From an uncultured Campylobacter sp. (lineage in GTDB: Bacteria > Campylobacterota > Campylobacteria > Campylobacterales > Campylobacteraceae), in contig NZ_CALIAV010000031.1 of assembly GCF_938045625.1 (NCBI RefSeq), positions 1-9,841 of the forward strand: a stretch of DNA of 9,841 bases, given 5' to 3'. Each line of letters starts with the position of its first letter. Positions within the stretch are counted from its first letter, which is position 1. The notes beneath the pieces were generated by a model. The model saw only the letters and a list, made by a program, of their open reading frames with translations, made no database searches and was not told the DNA's origin. The translations under genes were made by a program, and so were the position numbers. This document shows, piece by piece, positions 6,545 through 9,841 of this stretch.

Positions 6545-7750
6545 ATGTTTTATTTTTTACTCGGTATTTACTTTTTTTACGTTGCCGTAAAGGCTTGGCT
6601 GGCGATTTTACAGATAAACTTCATCCGCTCGGAGGCGAAAAAGCCCGCCGTCGTGCTAGAGCAGGGCGAGTACGAATCAGCCGCCGCAGCCGCGATAAGC
6701 AATCAAAAATTTGAGATAGCTAGCCTTTTTTATCACGCCGCGATATTTATGATGTGGGCGTGCTGGGGACTTGGCGCGATATCGGGGCATGCTTATAAAA
6801 CGGGAGATATAGGCGATAACGTCTTTATGGTTATGGCATTTTTGCTCGTTTCGTCGCTGCTGGAGCTACCGCTAAATATCTACGAAACCTTCGTCAAAGA
6901 CAAAAGGCTCGGCTTTTCAAACGTAACGCCTAAAATTTTCGCGCTAGATCTGCTTAAAACGCTCATGCTAACGCTGGCGTTTGGTACGCTGTTTGTATGG
7001 CTGGTGCTGCTTTGCATTAGATTTTTGGGCGATTTTTGGTGGTTTTGGGCATTTTTGCTGAGCTTCTCGGTCGCGCTCGTTATAAATCTCATTTATCCGA
7101 CGCTAATCGCGCCTATCTTTAACAAGATGCAGCCACTGGAAGAGGGCGAGCTAAAAAGCCGTATAGAAGGGCTTTTGGCACAGTGTGGGTTTAAAAGTAG
7201 CGGCGTTTTTACGATAGACGCCAGCAAGCGCGACAACCGCTTAAATGCCTATTTTGGCGGCCTTGGCGCGACTAAGCGCGTCGTGCTTTTCGACACGCTC
7301 GTTAAAAAACTAAGTCTTGCCGAGATAATCGCCGTTTTGGGACATGAGCTCGGGCACTTTAAGCACAAAGATATCCTAAAAATGATCGCCCTAAGCGCGG
7401 TTATGCTTTTTGTGATGTTTTTTATATTCGGCAACATCCCTGACGCGGCGTACGACGCTCTAGGGCTCAGCCCGGCAGGCGGCGGAGTGATCGTATTTTT
7501 ACTGCTTTTTTCGCCGATATTCGGGTTTTTATTTTCGCCTATTAGCTCGTATTTTAGCCGCGCTAACGAATTTGGCGCCGATAAATTCTCAGGCGAGGTT
7601 TCAAACAAAGCCGACATGATAAGCGCGCTAAAAAAGCTGGGCTCCGAAAACAAGGCCTTCCCAAAGGCTCATCCGCTCTACACTTTCTTCTATCACTCGC
7701 ACCCAAGTCTCTTTGAGCGTATAAACGAGCTGGAAAATGACGGTAAATGA
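6545..7750 (+). CDS. M48-family (Ste24/CAAX-protease type) membrane zinc metalloprotease
   Basis: A 401-residue inner-membrane metalloprotease of the M48 Ste24-like type, close to the usual bacterial length of about 400-415. Hydrophobic segments lie near 1-22, 60-80, 92-112, 135-158, 165-190, 280-297 and 313-335. The zinc motif HELGH is at 267-271, with a probable third ligand Glu342 in SRANEFGAD (338-346). The upstream family strand NAYFGGLGATKRVVLFDTL begins at 234, and the conserved late motif SHPSLFERI is at 385-393. All catalytic residues are present, so it should be active. Bacteria lack CAAX prenylation, so its role is more likely membrane-protein or peptide turnover; no substrate can be named. 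It differs from the shorter HtpX heat-shock protease. Its last 14 bases overlap prmC in another frame. Confidence 0.9.
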   Translation: MFYFLLGIYFFYVAVKAWLAILQINFIRSEAKKPAVVLEQGEYESAAAAAISNQKFEIASLFYHAAIFMMWACWGLGAISGHAYKTGDIGDNVFMVMAFLLVSSLLELPLNIYETFVKDKRLGFSNVTPKIFALDLLKTLMLTLAFGTLFVWLVLLCIRFLGDFWWFWAFLLSFSVALVINLIYPTLIAPIFNKMQPLEEGELKSRIEGLLAQCGFKSSGVFTIDASKRDNRLNAYFGGLGATKRVVLFDTLVKKLSLAEIIAVLGHELGHFKHKDILKMIALSAVMLFVMFFIFGNIPDAAYDALGLSPAGGGVIVFLLLFSPIFGFLFSPISSYFSRANEFGADKFSGEVSNKADMISALKKLGSENKAFPKAHPLYTFFYHSHPSLFERINELENDGK

Positions 7751-8585
7751 CGCGCTAAAAGCCGCCGCCTCGCAGATAGCTCCAGCGTGCGAGATAAACG
7801 GCGCAAATCCGGCGCGCGTAGTCAAGGCGCTTTTGATGCGGCATCTTGGCGTAAAAATCGAATGGATATTTTTAAATTTAAACCGCGAGCTTGATGATGC
7901 GGACGGATTTTTCGCGCTCGTAAAGCGCTTCGCAAATCACGAGCCGCTAGAGTATATCACGGGCGAGGCGGGCTTTTACGGACTTAGCTTTAACGCAAAA
8001 AAGGGCGTCTTGATCCCGCGCCCCGAGACTGAAATTTTAGTCGAAAAATCGCTTGAGATTTTATCAAATTTACCCGCGCGAAAGGGGTCGCCGCTAGTTG
8101 CCGAGATAGGCGCGGGAAGCGGGATAATCAGCATCTGTCTCGCGCTAAATTCAAACGCTAAAATCATAGCCTCCGATATCAGCGACGATGCGTTAAATTT
8201 AGCTCGCGAGAACGCCGCGAAATTTGGCGTAGAGGATAGGATAGAGTTCGTAAAATGCGCGTATCTGGACGAAATTTACGGGCAGTTTGATCTGCTCGTT
8301 TCAAACCCGCCTTATATCGCGCAGGGCTACGAACTTGATAAATTCGTGCTAAACGAGCCGCACGAGGCGCTCTTTGGCGGCGCGGCGGGCGATGAGATCT
8401 TAAAAAACATTATCCTCGTCGCTAAAAATCGCGGCGTAAAATACCTAGCCTGCGAGATGGGCTACGATCAGCGAGAAAGTATGCAAAACGCGCTTAAATT
8501 TAACGGGTTTGAGGCGGAGTTTTACAAGGATTTAGCGGGATTTGACCGCGGATTCGTCGCGCGAAACGTATTTGCAAATTTCTAA
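7737..8585 (+). CDS. prmC: Peptide chain release factor N5-glutamine methyltransferase
   Basis: A 282-residue cytosolic SAM-dependent methyltransferase that modifies the glutamine of the GGQ motif in RF1 and RF2, improving translation termination. An N-terminal helical release-factor-binding domain covers about 1-75. PLEYITGEAGFYG (70-82) and the PRPETEILVE segment (94-103) are family hallmarks. SAM motif I is EIGAGSG at 123-129, the acidic residue after strand 2 is Asp147 in ASDIS, and the catalytic NPPY is at 190-193. EPHEALFGG at 207-215 is the usual post-NPPY segment. Length matches E. coli PrmC (277). In many bacteria prmC follows prfA; here it follows and overlaps the M48 protease gene by 14 bases. 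There is no strong ribosome site, only a weak TGGA, so it is probably translationally coupled. Confidence 0.92.
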   Translation: MTVNDALKAAASQIAPACEINGANPARVVKALLMRHLGVKIEWIFLNLNRELDDADGFFALVKRFANHEPLEYITGEAGFYGLSFNAKKGVLIPRPETEILVEKSLEILSNLPARKGSPLVAEIGAGSGIISICLALNSNAKIIASDISDDALNLARENAAKFGVEDRIEFVKCAYLDEIYGQFDLLVSNPPYIAQGYELDKFVLNEPHEALFGGAAGDEILKNIILVAKNRGVKYLACEMGYDQRESMQNALKFNGFEAEFYKDLAGFDRGFVARNVFANF

Positions 8586-8591
8586 ATTTGC
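8574..8591 (+). repeat. Inverted repeat across the prmC stop codon
   Basis: GCAAATTT and AAATTTGC form a near-perfect palindrome separated by CT, with the TAA stop inside the right half. No T-tract follows, so it is a poor intrinsic terminator. It may reflect the common AAATTT words of this genome. Confidence 0.35.
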
Positions 8592-8694
8592 GCGCGGTTT
8601 GTGCTTTGGCGAAAAACCAAATTTGCCTCAGCTTGCGTCGAATTTATAGCTCTCAAATTTCCGCCCTTCTTGCTCAAATTTAGCGAATTTTAAA

Positions 8695-8703
8695 TGCTAT
8701 AAC
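8695..8703 (+). promoter_or_regulatory. Extended -10 promoter of the DUF4149 gene
   Basis: TGCTATAAC is a TGn extended -10 with five of six consensus bases. It gives a start near 8710 and a leader of about 30 bases before the ATG at 8741, with AAGGA at 8731-8735 as ribosome site. It lies in the only real spacer between 4048 and the end of the window, so the last two genes probably form their own operon. Confidence 0.55.
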
Positions 8704-8740
8704 CCTAAAATGCGTGCGATAAATCAAAAAAAGGAAAATC

Positions 8741-9208
8741 ATGAAAAGCGTTTATTTTTTACTTTTGGGTGCGCTCATCGGCGCGGAGCTGGCTTTGGGC
8801 GCTCTGGTTGCGCCGACGATTTTTTATCCGCAGAGCATACTTGGCGAGGGCGTACTTACGCAGTTTCAAAGCGGCAAACTGATGGCCACGATATTTGTTA
8901 AATTTAACTACGCCTTGCTAGCCGTTAGCGTCATAGCCGCGCTTTACGAGCTTGCTTCGTTTAGATCCAGCGTCAAATTCGCTGCTAAATTTAGCATGGG
9001 TATGCTTAGCGCGATAAATTTAGCCCTCGCGCTCTCATTCGTGTTTTACTTCACGCCTTTCGTCATGGATGCGCAGACCGCTGGTGAGGCGGCGACGCAG
9101 ACGGCCGAGTTTGCTCAGATGCACGCGGCTAGCGAGTGGACGATGAAGCTGATGCTGTTTGCACAGCTTGCTTTGTTTTTTATCAAATTTAAAACCGCAG
9201 AAAAATGA
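8741..9208 (+). CDS. DUF4149-family four-helix membrane protein
   Basis: A 155-residue inner-membrane protein of unknown function, with four hydrophobic segments near 4-26, 54-72, 85-106 and 136-152. The first helix ends in GALVAPTIF (20-28). SGKLMATIF (44-52) and FAQMHAASEWTMK (124-136) match the family pattern of a small residue, Gly and basic residue before helix 2 and a late His-x-x-Ser segment. DUF4149 is related to the eukaryotic TMEM205 region, whose biochemical role is not settled. The length is normal for the family. AAGGA at 8731-8735 gives a clear start; an ATG at 8710 in another frame is not needed. The stop TGA overlaps the next ATG as ATGA, so the two products are likely made together. 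Confidence 0.8.
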   Translation: MKSVYFLLLGALIGAELALGALVAPTIFYPQSILGEGVLTQFQSGKLMATIFVKFNYALLAVSVIAALYELASFRSSVKFAAKFSMGMLSAINLALALSFVFYFTPFVMDAQTAGEAATQTAEFAQMHAASEWTMKLMLFAQLALFFIKFKTAEK

Positions 9209-9841
9209 GCGCGAAGCCAGACATCCAAATTTTAACCGATTTTCTCGCAGGCTATACGAGCGCGATGGTGAGTGCTGGCACCTACACCGCGCGCGTCGAA
9301 AAGTGCGTAGACCGCGTGGCTAGGCGTTACGGCTACGACGTTAGCGTGACGATTTTCGTGAAATATTTTACCATTAGCGTCATGGACTCGGCCGATAACT
9401 CCCTGCGCCGAACCTACGTGAAAAAGATCCCGCTAGGGCAGGTGAGCTTTAACCGCATTTCCGAGCTTTCGTCGCTTAGCTGGCGGATTTTGGACGAAAA
9501 TTTGAGCCTTGATGAAGCCAAAGAGCAGTTTGATGGCGTCATGTGTATAGGTGCGAACAAATTTGCAAGCTCGCTTATTTTAATAAGCTTTGCAAATGCG
9601 GCGTTTTGCAGGCTTTTTGGCGGCGATGCTGGCTCGGTAGCTTGCGTATTTTTCGCGACGCTCGTGGGATATAGCCTTAGATTTGCGCTTGCTAAAATGG
9701 GCGTAAATTTAAAAATTCAGTACGTTTTGACCTCGTTCGTCGTATCTTTTATTGCCTATCTTGGCGTATTTTACGGCTTTACGCACACTAGCGACGTGGC
9801 GATCGGCTCGTCGATACTCTTTTTGATGCCGGGCGTTTTTC
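9205..9841 (+). CDS. ThrE-like threonine/serine exporter family protein (3'-truncated by window end)
   Basis: The frame opens at ATG 9205 and stays open for 212 codons to the window edge, so the C-terminus is missing. Residues 1-115 are soluble and include the N-terminal ThrE-family (DUF1212) segment: SAGTYTARVEKCVDRVARRYG at 23-43, with the conserved small-residue and R-x-E pattern. Hydrophobic helices follow near 118-138 (then FGGD), 142-162, 172-192 and 197-212. The visible end, SSILFLMPGVF, matches the family's late PG motif. Family members export threonine and serine in Corynebacterium (ThrE), either as one long protein or as a pair of shorter subunits; this start resembles the N-terminal-type subunit. 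The ATG overlaps the stop of the DUF4149 gene and has no separate ribosome site beyond ACCGCAG, indicating coupling. Substrate is inferred from family only. Confidence 0.75.
   Translation, partial: MSAKPDIQILTDFLAGYTSAMVSAGTYTARVEKCVDRVARRYGYDVSVTIFVKYFTISVMDSADNSLRRTYVKKIPLGQVSFNRISELSSLSWRILDENLSLDEAKEQFDGVMCIGANKFASSLILISFANAAFCRLFGGDAGSVACVFFATLVGYSLRFALAKMGVNLKIQYVLTSFVVSFIAYLGVFYGFTHTSDVAIGSSILFLMPGVF

Noticed and set aside
7249..7653. Minus-strand open frame of 134 codons opposite the M48 gene
   Set aside because: It lies exactly over the conserved catalytic part of the protease, is Ser/Pro-rich and matches no family I know.
8586..8694. Short inverted words (GGTTT/AAACC, TTTGG/CCAAA) as a terminator after prmC
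   Set aside because: The stems are five bases and mutually exclusive, and no T-tract follows. They do not stand out from background.
1..9841. A new defence, phage, mobile or CRISPR system
   Set aside because: No repeats, integrase, transposase, nuclease, helicase or toxin-like gene was seen; all large frames are transport, protease, methyltransferase or membrane proteins.

Overview
The window most likely comes from a Campylobacter (Campylobacterota). The evidence is the pervasive AAATTT/TAAATTT words in coding and spacer DNA, extended -10 promoters without a clear -35 (TGCTATAAC, T-tract plus TGCTATTTT), AAGGA-type ribosome sites and short spacers. The coding GC looks higher than in C. jejuni, which would fit the oral or gut C. 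rectus/showae/curvus/gracilis group. That placement is inference; no marker gene here proves it.

Layout: all recognisable genes lie on the + strand. (1) 1-326 is an AT-rich leader with no convincing gene, but it holds a promoter-like site, a bulged hairpin and two very short open frames. (2) 327-1796 encodes a membrane-anchored DKNYY-family protein and is followed by a strong hairpin. (3) 1938-3878 is a BCCT-family betaine/choline transporter with its own promoter and terminator hairpin. (4) 4048-7750 starts at a TATAAT promoter and holds an SNF (LeuT-type) sodium symporter, a WGR-like/beta-propeller protein of unknown function and an M48 Ste24-type membrane protease. (5) prmC (7737-8585) overlaps the end of the protease gene. 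(6) After a 155-base spacer with an extended -10, a DUF4149 membrane protein (8741-9208) overlaps by ATGA the start of a ThrE-like threonine/serine exporter gene (9205 onwards) that runs off the end of the window.

How they work together: two unrelated LeuT-fold uptake systems sit in tandem, one probably for an osmolyte and one for an amino-acid-like substrate, and a putative amino acid exporter closes the window. The 4048-8585 genes have gaps of 5 and 8 bases and one overlap, so they are probably cotranscribed and translationally coupled. Functionally they are mixed: transport, an unknown cytoplasmic propeller protein, membrane proteolysis and release-factor methylation.

I see no CRISPR array, insertion sequence, RNA gene, phage gene or toxin-antitoxin pair, and nothing that amounts to a clear new system. 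The best leads are the WGR-like/propeller protein coupled to the SNF transporter, the loss of two Na1-site side chains in that transporter, the mixed BetT/BetP signatures of the BCCT protein, and a possible decayed copy of the betT start in the leader.
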